DNA from: Serinus canaria
Taxonomy: Eukaryota > Chordata > Aves > Passeriformes > Fringillidae
NCBI RefSeq assembly: GCF_022539315.1
Contig: NC_066333.1
Coordinates: 4,659,501-4,723,500, forward strand
DNA length: 64,000 bases
Direction of reading: 5' to 3'
The position numbers and the translations under genes were made by a program. Positions 49,654-60,999 of the stretch are shown one piece after another; within the stretch, counting starts at the first letter, position 1, and each line of letters starts with the position of its first letter. The notes beneath the pieces are model-generated. The model worked only from the letters and a program-made list of their open reading frames with translations. It had not been told where the DNA came from and ran no database searches.

Positions 49654-49930
49654 TGTTGATGCTTAAAAACAGAGGCCAGACAAAATTAGGAGAATAAAAA
49701 GCAGCTATATTTATTGAAGGGCTTTCAGGTACATTTTGGGCAGAGGAAGCCCCCCAGGGGCCACACCCAAAATGGACCATGGGTTTTCACACTTTTATAA
49801 GTTTGGATCACAGGTTAATCTTCCAATTAGAGCTTCAGGTAATGAAGTAGTTTACCCCAAATTAATTTTTGTTTAAATTTTTTTGTGGCTTGAAGCAGTG
49901 AGGTGTCCTTGATTCCCAGACCTGCAGAGG
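49654..49930 (-). mobile_element. probable solo LTR, minus orientation
   Basis: Read on the minus strand, this has the order of an avian retroviral LTR. An AT-rich U3 is followed by CTTATAAAAGTGTGAAAACC (TATA box, complement of 49791-49801), then CCATTTTGGGTG. Next come CTTCAATAAATATAG (AATAAA signal, complement of 49710-49715) and a T-rich U5 ending TTTTATTCTCCTAATTTTGTCTGG. The TATA-to-AATAAA spacing of about 80 bp implies a short R region. A TGTTGA at 49654 could be the U5 edge. The U3 edge is not resolved and may lie anywhere from about 49900 to 50100; I found no target-site duplication. No internal retroviral genes are adjacent. Confidence 0.6.
49710..49715 (-). terminator. LTR polyadenylation signal AATAAA
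   Basis: TTTATT on the plus strand is AATAAA on the minus strand, correctly placed downstream of the minus-strand TATA box at 49794-49800. Part of the probable solo LTR. Confidence 0.6.
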
Positions 49931-52347
49931 AATTGTGTCTGACCAAAATGGGAAAGCAGCAGCTCACACTGTGGAGTTTAAAGTTATACACTAAGGAATC
50001 ACAGGGTTACCAATCTATGAAAAGCATAAAAGCAAAAATCCTAAGGCATCAGCATCCCTTCTCCCCAGACACATTTGAGGAACACAACTACAGACCCCTG
50101 TGGGGGTGTTGATCAGAGTGCAGGGTGGAGAAGCCTGCCCAGCTTTCCTAGGAGCTGTTCCTTGAGAGCAGCCCGGATTTACACTGCCAGGCTGTGGCTG
50201 GTTAGTGTTAACATTGCCTCCCTGAACATTGGGGGAATTGCAGTAAATCTTCCAAGAACACAGAGCTGGTTTCATCTTGTTTGACACATTGTTTCCTGAT
50301 AAGAGCTGCTGGGAAAATACTTCAGTTTTCTTGTCAGACCGAGCTGGCTGAGTTGCCAGGAGAGACTCAGAATCCACAAGGTCCTGAAAGAGAAACTTAA
50401 ACAGGAAGGAGGGAACAGTGATGTGTGAAATGGCTGAACACCAGGGGCAACTTTCTGAAATATGGATAAATGTAAAAGTATGTGGAAATATCTCTTTGTC
50501 TCTGCCTGACAAAGGAAGGTGAAGCTTTTCATTTTCCCTGTGATTCCTGGTTGCTGTTGCTGGTTCCCCAGTTGTGCCTCCAGGTGGGGCTGAGCTGTTT
50601 GATCCTGACTGAAATTTGCAGTTGCCAAAAACTGCAAACAAGGGACTTGTTCACCTGCAGAAACTTTGGGGAGCCAAGGTCACTCAAGTGATGCTGTGTA
50701 GTTTAAAGGCAACAAGAAAAAGTACAGAAATGTGCTTTATTTTTTATTTTTGGTGGGTGGCTGAGGGCTTTCTGTTCACTTTAGCTTACTCTTGTTACAA
50801 GTCTGTTCCTTATGCTATAGTTCATGTTCCCATGCATCCCAAGATCTCTCATAATCCCACTGATGCTTCTTGGAATCACAGTCTTACTGCAGAACATTGT
50901 TTTGAAAGTGTGTGAGTGTGTGCCAGCGAACACAGAGGCTTCTGTTCTGAAAACTCAGAACTTGGATAATTCTTGAGCTCTTTTTTTTGTGCATGAAGTT
51001 GAACATTGCTCTAGTTTTTGGTGGAAAACCTGCACTAAAAATTTATGCCAACCTATGTTGCAACCCACAGCCTGAGCATGGGCTGGACAGGACTTGCTGG
51101 CTGATTTTTGACTGAAGTTCTTTCAGGCTCAGAAATTCAAGGGCTGCAAGCTCAGATAAAAGTAAGCAGACTTTCCATGAACCACGGTGAACTGAAGCCA
51201 TTATTCTCAGGAGAACTCCCACTGAGTGGTGCTCAGCCCTGAACTGCATTGACTCCAGCAGAGAGGGAGCATTTGCTGTAAAACAATTGTGGATGTTTAT
51301 TTTTGGCATCTCTGAAAATCCAGCCGTGGGCATAGGTGTGTACTGAGGATTTATTTGCCACCTGAGCAAAGTATATTCTGTGTATCCAGCATGAGAAAGA
51401 AATTAAAACATGAGTGTGGAGAGGGATATGATTTTATCATCATATCTGTGTGAAGTAGGAAATTCATCTTCATGCCCTCTGAACATTTCTTTTCAATCTG
51501 AGTTTCTAGCTGCAAGAGAGGATAAACACTTTTGTAAGAGCACACTCATGACAGACACACACAGTGACAAACTTTTAAAAAATACATGCCCCTAATTTTC
51601 TAAGCAGCTGTTTAAAACTAGATACATGTCAAAAATTACCTTAGTGATGTCAGCTCAGCCTTTTGCATTTTTCACTACCTGTCCCTGGGCAAATTCTGAT
51701 CCACCACCCTGCACAGAGATGTGTTTCTTCTACAAATTAAAGTAGTTAAGCAAAATGGGAGCTTGAATAGAAAAGTTTATAAATTAGCTATGGAGTTCTG
51801 TAAACATGTTTGCTGCCTTTTTTTTTTCTTTTTGTTTTTTTTTTTAAAGACTTAATTGCAGCTGTAAATGTTTAATTCAGAGATCTCAGCAGCAGACATA
51901 GCTAAGGGTTCTGATGGGGCTGCTGCAGCACAGCCTCCTGTCTGTCAAATGGACAGTGCTCCCAGAAAAAACAACCCAGATTCCCCAAAAGACATCTGTG
52001 TCAAATTGATGGTGAGCTTAAGTGGCATCTTAGAAAGATCTTGAGATGGCAAGATTAACCCTCAAATGGCCTGGGAGGCCAAGGGCATGGCATTTGAAAA
52101 GAGGGCCTCACACAGGACTTGGCAGGTGGAAAAACCTGCAAGACTCAGCTAAATGCAACTCTTCTTCAGAAATGATAACTCTGGAGCTGGGGGAGGTGAT
52201 GCAGGTGATGCTGTTGGCTCTCCCTGGTTTTCCTTGGAGTGGTACAGGATTTTGGGGTGTATTTCTATGGAAATAGCCACAGTGCAGTGCTTCATGGAAG
52301 TTCCAGGCTGTAAAATGTTTTTCAGGCAATATGATGGAAGGTCCCAA
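49931..52347. other. non-coding stretch, nothing recognised
   Basis: Contains the longest open frame of the window (208 codons, minus, 50015-50641). It shows no retroviral or cellular motif and low compositional support, so I do not call it a gene. The part nearest 49931 may still belong to the LTR U3. The remainder is unremarkable, with a T run at about 51818-51846. Confidence 0.5.
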
Positions 52348-52800
52348 GAACATAAAATAGGCTGAGCTGGAAGGGACTCACAAGGATCATCCAGTCCAGG
52401 TCCTTGGCTCTCACCAAAAATCCCACCCTGTCCCTGAGGGCATCATCCAAACACTGCTGGAGCTCTGGCCACCTTGGGGCTGTGACCAGCACCCTCTGGG
52501 GGAAGAATCTTTTCCTACCATCCAACCAAACCCTCCCATGGCACAGCACTGTGCTCTTCTCTTGGGTCCTGTCCCTGGTCACAGAGAGCAGAGGTCAGAG
52601 CTGCACACCCTGCTGAGCTCTGACCTTGGTCTGCTCTCAGCTACTCTCTCTGGCCTCAGCTGCTTCTTAGGTGGCTTCCCCTCTGGACCCTTCACATCTT
52701 AGTGCTCCTCCTTTGGGCACTCTTTAGTAAATTTATACTTTTCTTACACTGTGGTGCCCCAAACTGCACCCAGGACTCGAAGTGAGACAGCACCAGCACA
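52348..52800 (-). mobile_element. CR1 LINE fragment, longest copy
   Basis: The antisense CR1 3' region runs for about 450 bp. It includes GCTGAGCTGGAAGGGACTCA, AGGATCATCCAGTCCAGGTC, AATCCCACCCTGTCCCTGAG, ACTGCTGGAGCTCTGGCCAC, GGTCCTGTCCCTGGTCACAG, CTCCTTTGGGCACTCTTTAG and GTGGTGCCCCAAACTGCACC, then CAGGACTCGAAGTGAGACAG. These follow CR1 consensus order with small internal losses around 52590-52650. The terminal tail is eroded to AACATAAAATAG. Only the end of ORF2's downstream region is represented; there is no coding capacity. The sequence to about 52870 may be a more diverged continuation. Confidence 0.93.
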
Positions 52801-53859
52801 TCCTCCTGCTGTTCTCCAAGCTGGAGAAATCCATCACAGCTGGCCCTTGGTGCTGCTCTGGTGCCACCAGATACTAATGAGCCACCTTAAAAATTCAACA
52901 GTAGCTCCTTAATGTTTCCCTGAAAGAAAAGAAAGACCATGAACGACCAACAACTGCCCTGACAGTAAAGGGAGAGCAGTTGCCTGTGTTTGAGTTTCCT
53001 TGTGTTTGAGTTGCTGTGCTTGTGTTGTGTCAGCAGTGTGACTCCTGGAATGGAAGGAGCCAGTTCCTCCACTGGTGTCTACTGGTGGGTCTCTGCTGCT
53101 GTCACTGGAGCAAGAGTTATTTACACCAGAGGAAGAGCTGACCTTCATAAATTGTAAATAGTCCTTGACAGGAATGTGTGCTCGTGGCCTTGTCAGCTCT
53201 CAGAGGTTTTGTCAGTGTTGGTCTACTGGTAAATGTCCTGGCAGCCTTCCTCCAGCAGAGCCAGCAAAATCGTGTCCTTGCTGGCTCCTCTTCCAGCATC
53301 TCCTGCTGCAGTAAGAACCCCAAAGGGCCACCTCTGACCCAGAGTGGGCTCTGCTGTTGTGATTGCACCCACGGCACAGGGATGGTCACTGGAAACTCTG
53401 TGTCCCTGTGCTTCTCAGTGTCTGGGTTCTTAGCAAAGTTGTGCATTGTAGGTAGGACTTGATGTCTGTGATAACTCCACCACTGGAAGTAATTGAGTGT
53501 CTCAGTGGATTTAGCTTTATTCCCAAGGCTTGCCAGTTTTTCTAGAGCAGTGAAGAAAAAAAACAATAAAACAAACCAAACTTACATTCTGGTCATAAGG
53601 AGATAGTCAGGTGTCTTTTAAACATTATTTTTAGGCCTCATAAAAATATAGGCTAAGGCAAAGATTTGGGGTTTTCTCTCATGATGTCACTGGCCTCAGT
53701 TTGGGAATAGTTTTTGGAAACCAAATATGAATTCTGTGCAAGTCTGGTGTTGCTTGTGGTGTTATGACAGCATTAGAGCCCCCTGTGCTTCCCCTGTTTC
53801 TTGGGAATTAATCAAAGCCTGCCTGACATTTCCTGAGGATCAAAATAGATATTTAATAG
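52801..53859. other. non-coding stretch, nothing recognised
   Basis: Short frames only, up to 149 codons on the minus strand (53117-53566), with no recognisable domain and no splice context. A few near-repeats of TGTTTGAGTT occur around 52986-53015. Confidence 0.5.
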
Positions 53860-54040
53860 CGGATAAATACCGAGATTGTTTTATTCCTAAAAATGAGCAA
53901 TAAATTGCCTAGAAACAGTCGCTGAGAATGTAAAAATTATTTAATACCTATTAGGCAGAAGCTGATGGACCTCAAGGCACTTTATTAACAAGGAACAGGG
54001 CTCCCACGCAGTGCTGTGATTGATAGGAGTGTCTCCATGT
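53860..54040. promoter_or_regulatory. candidate conserved non-coding element
   Basis: Carries ATTTAATAGCGGATAAATACCG, a TTTATTCCTAAAAATGAG stretch, CAGTCGCTGAG and TTATTTAATACCTATTAGG, followed by CTTTATTAAC and CCCACGCAG. Isolated CpGs inside AT-rich homeodomain/MEF2-like motifs, without simple repeats, are typical of ultraconserved-type enhancers. Inference; no alignment available. Confidence 0.4.
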
Positions 54041-56369
54041 ACAGATGTGAAATACTAATGGAGGCTTCAGGAGAAGAGTTAGGGCTCTCCTGGGGATTTA
54101 TCACATTGCTTCAGACTGGGGAGAAGCAGAAGTTAACAGCAAGTTGTAAAGGCTCTTGCAGGTTTTCTCACCTGCTGTATATAGTCATTTAAGAACCAAG
54201 AGGTTTACTGAAGAGGAAATGGACTCTGAAAATATGTTTTTTTTTAAAAAAAATGCATTTAGAAAAATTCAAGGAAGAATGAAGGCCAAATGGGAGCTTC
54301 TCAGAGTAGAAATCCCTTAAGTTTACAAGTTTCTTTTGGGGCTGCAGGAGGAGATCAGGTGTGAACAGAACTGGAGGCTGTAAATTGGGCTGGCAGGTGC
54401 AGCTCTGCATCCTTCAGAGAGCCCTTCTGACAGAGGGGATGGTGCCTGGGAGAATCCTGGCTGTGATGGAGAGCTGGGGGGGAACAGCTGCCATTTCAGA
54501 TAAATGCTTCCCCTGGAATCCCAAATACAGGTGGCCAGAGCATCATCTCTGTGTGAGGACATCCAGCAGCTCTGGGTTTGTGGGTCATTAATATCTCCAA
54601 GTTCTGAACTGGCACAGACCACAGTGGTTTACCACAAGTGAATTAGATCAATTAATTTCCAACCCAAACCTAATGGGCATTTTAGAAAAGGATTTAATGT
54701 CTCATTTACTCTCTACAGTTATCTTGTTAAATGCCAATTAAGTATCTAAATATTTCTTACAACCTTAATGAATTACAATATAATAAGTAATAAATGATCA
54801 CTAGTTTTTACTAACATGCTGAAGTCTGCTGTTAACTTGAGGAAGTGAGCATTAAATTTTCTTAGGACAGTTGTTTGTGCCAGTGAAAGAATTATTTTTA
54901 ATAACACTGTAATTTTAAAGTGATATAACTGGTAGACTACAGTCTCTTTTTTTTTTTCTTTTTTTTTTGGTCCAGTAGGATAATGTCAACAAGAAAAAGT
55001 TGAGATTGCCCTTTAAAGGTCATATGTTTGAAAAAGTTTTTAAACTTATTTTTTCTCCTAAATTTTGCAAGTACTTCCATTTTTCCAATTAGTTGGTGAT
55101 GTAATTACTCTCATTTTCACATGCAGTTGCACAGCTAAACTGAAAATCTGGCCCCACATTTTCAAACTGATGAAAATATTATTGTGGAATTTCAGAGTGC
55201 AGTAGCACAAGCATATTTTTCCAAGTGTATTTGGTGTCCTTTAAAAACGTCTGTGACTTTTTAATTTCTTTTTTTTTATTATTATTATTTGCATGAACCA
55301 CAACAGAATATCTATGAGTTCACAGGTGCAAACAAAATACTTGGAGGTGATTTCCCCCCCCCACTTATATTTGGGCTCCACCCTTTCTTTCTGTTATTTG
55401 AGGACTGTATGCAAACATCAAGGAGGGGATTTTTAATCAATCCTTTCTGTTCTCCTCAAAGAGAAAGAAAGCTCTTTCTTTGGGACAAGCTGGGTTATGC
55501 CAAGGTGAGAATGCACAAAGCTGCAAAATCATGCAGAGAGGGTCAGGAGGGGTGAGGCAAAGGGCAGGACCTCCCAGGCCTGTGAGTGACCCCTGGAATG
55601 AAACCTGGGCTGCACAGATCCCATGGTGGTGATGCTGTTGGGTTCATCCCATTGCAGTGAAAGATCTTTCCCTCTTCCAAGGCCTTGGTCCTGCTGATGA
55701 AGTGAGTGTGAATAAATTACCTGTGTAAAGCCAGAAGGGATGCTGCCCCTGCAATAATCCAGCAGCCTCAGGTTCCAGCTGAGTGCTGGGGCTGGCACTG
55801 GGTTTTGGAAGAGTGGCTGAGGCTCCTGGGCTGTGTGGAGCTCCTGGGGCAATGGGAGCTGTGCCTGCAGCCATGCCCACAGCTCTCCGTTCCTACAGCA
55901 GAGCTGTCACCAAAGCTGGCTTGTGGTTTTTTGTGCTTTGTCCCCAGATTTGGGGGCTCTTAGGAGTGTTCTGCAGGTATTGTTCCTCAGCAGTGTCTCT
56001 GTGCATTGTATTAAAGGGAATGCAAAGGGATTTCATCTCCTGTGCTGTGGTAAAGAGAATACAAAGGTATTTTCAGAGGCTGTTTTCTTTGAGCATTGTC
56101 CTCCCTATTTATGACAGCAATTAGTTTATTCTTTAAAGGAGGAAAATAGAAAAAGCAGCACACAAGCACTCAAACTGTGCAGCTCCCTAAGTGCTTTTTC
56201 CCAATTTATGAAACAAACAAAACAAAAAAATTCCCTGCTAAGTTAAACTAATATGAAACAGCCCCAGCATTTGAACTTGTCACACAAAGCTGGTTTAAAT
56301 TTTAATGTGAGCTCTGGAGTAGATTTGTGTAAGGCAAGGTAAAGCAAGTCCCATGAAATATTGATTCTG
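54041..56369. other. non-coding stretch, nothing recognised
   Basis: Contains T-rich runs near 54947-54968 and a 9-nt C run at 55354-55362. Open frames up to 113 codons in the GC-richer 55530-55900 patch overlap on both strands and have no recognisable content. Confidence 0.5.
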
Positions 56370-56535
56370 TACATTTTCTTATGAATTTTTATACTCCAAT
56401 TTAGTAAATTTTTCATCTCGCCTGCACTTAGAGGTTGCCTATAAAGTCGTTACTACCAATTGTATTAACTGTTGTAAATAAATCATCTCGGTTTGGGCTA
56501 TTTGTATGAACATGGGCCGACAGGGCCTGGTTTTG
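56370..56535. promoter_or_regulatory. strong candidate conserved non-coding element
   Basis: An AT-rich island that keeps CpGs in specific contexts: TTCATCTCGCCTGC, AAGTCGTTACTACC, AAATCATCTCGGTTTGG and GGGCCGACAGGGCC. It contains CCAATTGTATTAACTG, GTAAATAAATC (forkhead-like) and TTTGTATGAACATGG. There are no simple repeats and no plausible coding frame. Of all islands in the window this one most resembles a deeply conserved enhancer core; target gene unknown. Confidence 0.45.
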
Positions 56536-58159
56536 TTTGAGCTGTGCCATGTTATGGCCTTAGTCTGAAAGGGCTAAAAAGGGATTATCAAAATTTAAAA
56601 TCTGTCAGGGCACAGTGGCAGGGCTGCAAAGCCCAGGAGGGTCTGTCAGAGGCAGGAATCTTCCTTCTGCCTGTCCCACCTGCATCAGACAAAGCAGCAG
56701 GGAGGGGTCTCCACAGGAAGGTTGTTTTCTGGTTTATGTCAGGAGAAAATGGGGTGGGAGGGGTGGCATTGCCACCTGTGTCCTTATACCTGCAGGTCAC
56801 TCCCTCGAGGAGGAGAATAAGAACTAGAAATGTTAGCAATGCTTGGGTATAGCTTGACTTTGCAAAGTGTTTTCTTTAAAATGCCACCTGCAAAGGGACA
56901 TCAGAACACCTGATTTGAGGGAAATCAGCCACTAAAAATTTTTCCTTTGGCAGTTTCAAGCCTCTAAATCCCAGTTGTCTCTCTACCCAGAGCTTGATCA
57001 TGAGCTCTGATATCTTCCATCAAACCTAGCTTAGATGTTCACACTGCCTCCTCATCTCTAATTATAACAAATTAAGTGGGTAGGTAGGCAAGATTGTTCT
57101 ACTTCGTGTCTCTGTTTGAAACATAGGTTTTCTGATGCCTTTCCTTTTAAAATAATATTTTCAAAACGTTACATAACATTCAGCTGAATAAGCTAATGAT
57201 TTCTTTTCTGTGAGCTACTCCATTGGTGAGTTTGGCTGTTTAACAGATACACAGCATGAGATCTTCAAGGTGTTTAAATGTTCTCTATTAATTTTGAACT
57301 CTATTGCAATTAATGCATTTTATTATTTTTAATCTGGTTTTCAATGCTGCTTTTCTGTTGAAACTCTGACTCAGAGAATTTCAAGGCTGGTCATGCCTGG
57401 GCTCTGCTGTAGACACAAGTGCAGGCTGTGAGCTATTAATGTCATTGCAGCTCTTTGAGTCATAAATGTCAGCAATCATTTGATGAGGGCCTGACTTGAA
57501 GCAAGTTTTTGTATGTGCTTATAGCCTGTAGTCTTGAGAGGTGCTTAAATATCTCCTTAAAGCTGGAGTATATGCTTCAGTGTTCTGAAGATGGATGGCA
57601 TGAATGTGGCTTGCTGTGGTTGATGTATAAATAAGAACAGATGGTTTTTCCAGATTCTAGTTAATGGCAATTAAACTCTAATTTGTTATTTTGTACAGAA
57701 CAAATCTCTGTTAAATTTCTGGTTCTGTAAATACTCTGAAACAATGCTTTTTGAGATGCTGTCATGAATCTTTGGGCTATCTTGAGATAAGCCTTGTGGT
57801 AATTTGATAACAAAACATACCAGGTGCATTTCTGATCTTGATTGTCTATGTATAACTTTCCAACCATTTTCTATTTCACCTACCTTTATTTAAAATTATA
57901 AGCTTATTTTCCCAGTAGCCCTAAGCATAACATTTTTCATCAAATGAACCTGTTAATAACAAGAAATTTAGTAAGTGTTTGGATATAACAGCAAAACAAT
58001 AACAGAGAGAAATTCACTCCAAGTGTGCAAATACTCCTCTAACTTGCCCTCTACTATCCAAGCTCAGTCCTGCTCAGAAACCAGCTGTGCTCTCTGGGTT
58101 TGTGTGTTGCTTGTAGTTTGCTTTCTTAGAAAGATTTAGTGTTGGCTTGTAGGTTTTTG
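56536..58159. other. non-coding stretch, nothing recognised
   Basis: No gene, repeat family or clear CNE. AT-rich sequence with short frames only. Confidence 0.5.
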
Positions 58160-58176
58160 TTTTTTTTTTTTTTTTT
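58160..58176. repeat. poly-T tract (17 nt)
   Basis: Seventeen T preceding AATTCAG. A simple homopolymer directly left of a CNE-like island. Confidence 0.85.
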
Positions 58177-58189
58177 AATTCAGAATATC

Positions 58190-58445
58190 AATAGTATCCA
58201 AGGAAAAACTTGACGATTTTTTCCAAAGGAGCAGCACCTCATTAGTTAAAAGGCTCTCTGTAATAATCACCTCGTGTTCCGTTTCGTTTGCCCTCCTTGG
58301 CTGGAGCTGACCTTCCAGCTCTCTGTATATCCTGAGTGTTTGTGTAAACAGCAAAGGATCCCGTTAATTACAGAGCCTTCCTCCCATTCAGCAGAGCGAT
58401 GTCCGGCCTCCTCTGATGGCCAGGGCGATAGGAGAAGCCTCGGGG
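58190..58445. promoter_or_regulatory. candidate conserved non-coding element
   Basis: Retained CpGs in ACTTGACGATTTTTTCC, CACCTCGTGTTCCGTTTCG, ATCCCGTTAATTACAG, GAGCGATGTCCGGCC and GGGCGATAGG, with TAATAATCACC and GTTAATTAC homeodomain-type cores. Simple sequence is absent. No recognisable protein frame. Enhancer-like by composition only. Confidence 0.4.
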
Positions 58446-60690
58446 AGACAGGAAGGAGCTTGCAGAGAGGGAAAACTCTGGGAGGGAGGGAGGAGGCAGA
58501 GAGAGCTGCCCTGGGCTGAGGAAAAGGGAGCTGGAGCAGGGGCACAGGCAGCATCTTGCACCGTGGTCTTTGGAAGCTGTGGGAGGCAGTTCTGGGATTT
58601 CAGAGCTGAACTCTCCCTGTTTTGGGGCTACCAGGGCTGTAGCACCAACGCTTTTGGCCCCAGATATCCTCACCAAACATTGATGTTGGGGTTTGTGACA
58701 TATTCCCCAATCTGTACTGGGGAGAGCGATAACTGATGTGCAATCCAAATATTTTCCCCAAACTTAGAGTCACTCCCTGAATCTTAGGGGAGTTAAAAAA
58801 CCAAGCCAACCCCCTTGTGTTGCTTCTTTTGCCCACACAGCTCTCTCTGAGTCTGTAGTTTGTCCTCTTCAGCCATGGCTCTGGCTGGTGTGGAACCTGC
58901 CTTTCCCTGGCACAGCCTTTGTGGGACTTTGGGCTCAGGCAGAGAGAGCAGGGCTGGAGCTCAGGTGCCTTCTCTCCAGGGACATGGGGCTTTTGTGGAG
59001 TGATAAATGGAATATCATTGCAGAAAGCAAGTGAGATTGACAGCAAACCTTTGTGGAAGGGTCAGCATCTACATTGCCTTGGTGTAGAGTGTCAAGGCTG
59101 GGAAGGAAAATTAACTGTAGAAGAAAACCAAGTTTTCCTTTGTGTGTTTATTTTTACAACCCTGATTAGTGCTGGCTATTCTAAATTTCCATGCTATTCA
59201 GCCTCACTGTAGATATGATGTTGGAAGGATGGTGACGTGTTTTGCTGGTTTGGGTTGGATGGCAGCCCTGCTGGGGTTGTAAAATTTGGAGAATCTCAGA
59301 TGTCACTCTTCCTCTGCAAACCTGCATATTATTGATTCATTTTGTTTTAAAGATGCAAGAAAAATCCCACTGGTTGATTGTAACTGACAAAGTGTAACTC
59401 AATCAGAAAGACTTTTGAGGGCAGCTAGAAACCGATGTTACATTAAGTTCAGCTATTTAGTCTTAAATATATGGCCATATATTTAAATTTAAGAGATATT
59501 TGGTTATCATAGATTTTTTTTTTTGGTTGAGAATACTTTCTTTTGAATAGCTGCTAAATGCATCATTCTCAAATTATCTATGTGGAACAAATAAGATGTA
59601 GACACAGCTAATTGATATCAGGAAAGGGAGGATGGTTGGATGCAGGAAGAGCATCCTGCATGTTTCCAGCTGAATTTTTAACCAGTTGCATATGCAGGGC
59701 TGTCCTCTTGGCTGTGATGTTGTCCAGTGTGGTAAAACAAAATTGTTCTGGTGAATGGAGCTGGGGGCCAGCCCTGTGCTCACACAGGGACCAGTGGTGA
59801 AACATCAGCTAAACCTTCCAGCAATTACATATGGCAAAGTACTGCTAGTATTTCTACTTTTGTTTTGTTTTTTAATCAATTGAGCAAGTAAAAGCTCAGA
59901 AAACTGTTTTGATAGAAAAATATCTGATTTAAAAATCTTCTATCCCTTTTTCACCATGGAAGCATGGATGACCAACCCCTGCTTTGTGTGTTGAAGTGAA
60001 ATAATGGTGACATTAGATATAAACTCCTAATGGAGGCAGCAGTTTTGGTGTGTCTGGGCCTATTTGCTGAGTATCCTTAACTCCTCATAACTCACCCTGA
60101 ACAGACTCGACTGTCAGGTGCTAGAAAGTTCAGCAGGGAGCAAGGTCAGACTCAAGGGCCCAGCATTTTCAGAGACAGGAGCAGATTAAGTTCACCCTTC
60201 AACACTCTCTTCTGAGAATCTGCCACTCCTGTAAACCCATTTTAGCTGTGGTACCCAAAAGTCTGACAAAGAGAAACCAGAAACACATCAGTGTGTATTT
60301 CTCCTAGAAGCAGGCAGTGTCAAGAAATGCAATTTTGTTAGATGACTGCATTAGCCTTGAACTTTTCAGACAGATCTAAATGAAGAGGAGGAGTTTATCC
60401 TGGCTTCTAGGAACTGATGGGAGCCCTGTGGGGTGTAGGCTCACATTTTAAAAATGTTCACATAAAATCAGATAGTGGTGTCCACCCCCTCAAAAGCTCC
60501 ATGGGTGGAGAAGGAAAGAACATACCAGTAAGCACATGCAATCCTTCAGAGTTCATTATACAGCAAGTGTGTTTCAAAGGACCTTGAGAGCATGTTTCCA
60601 AGGGAGGGGTAAGGTCGATGCACGGATGGGAGAAGCCAATTGAAATCAATGGGAATTGATTTAGAGTCTGGGGGCACTGTGTTAAAATCT
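58446..60690. other. non-coding stretch with a 24-bp palindrome
   Basis: Purine-rich at 58446-58540, otherwise ordinary. The perfect palindrome at 59463-59486 is listed separately. No gene or repeat family recognised. Confidence 0.5.
59463..59486. repeat. 24-bp perfect palindrome
   Basis: TTAAATATATGG at 59463-59474 is followed directly by its exact reverse complement CCATATATTTAA at 59475-59486, with no spacer. It holds a central GGCC and ATGGCCAT core (YY1-like) and CArG/MEF2-like AT flanks. Long spacer-free palindromes are rare by chance; function is unknown. Confidence 0.9.
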
Positions 60691-60960
60691 CCAGTCTTAC
60701 CATACACCTTCATGAATATTAACAGGAGCGGGATCAATAGGCAGCTGATTTTCAGATGTACAGCTGGCTCCTTTTCGTCTGTAGATTAAAGACACGGCAA
60801 TCTTTCTTTCTTTAGATAACACTGAGAATTCCAAAAAATGACTTGTGACTTTAGATCCCGTTCTCCAGGGCTCTTTGATGATGATCATGATATTTCCCTA
60901 CTTTTTAAGGGTGCGTTTTCCCAGTTACGTTTATCTCTGGTGTCAGTTTCAAGGATTCCA
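60691..60960. promoter_or_regulatory. candidate conserved non-coding element
   Basis: Carries TTCATGAATATTAAC, GAGCGGGATCAATAGG, TTTTCGTCTGTAG, AGACACGGCAATC, GATCCCGTTCTCC, TGATGATGATCATGATATTTCC and GGGTGCGTTTTCCCAGTTACG. CpGs are retained in an AT-rich frame and simple repeats are absent. It may form one regulatory unit with the GC-richer island at 61.0-61.4 kb. Confidence 0.38.
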
Positions 60961-60999
60961 TCTAAATAAGGAGGGGTGGGCTGCTCCTGGGAGCACTGA

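Noticed and set aside
50015..50641. 208-codon open frame, minus strand, near the LTR
   Set aside because: Considered as retroviral remnant because of the LTR next to it, but no gag, protease, polymerase or envelope motif is visible and composition is not protein-like. Treated as chance.
52322..52582. 86-codon minus-strand frame
   Set aside because: Lies inside the CR1 3' untranslated region; a by-product of the repeat, not a host gene or intact LINE ORF.
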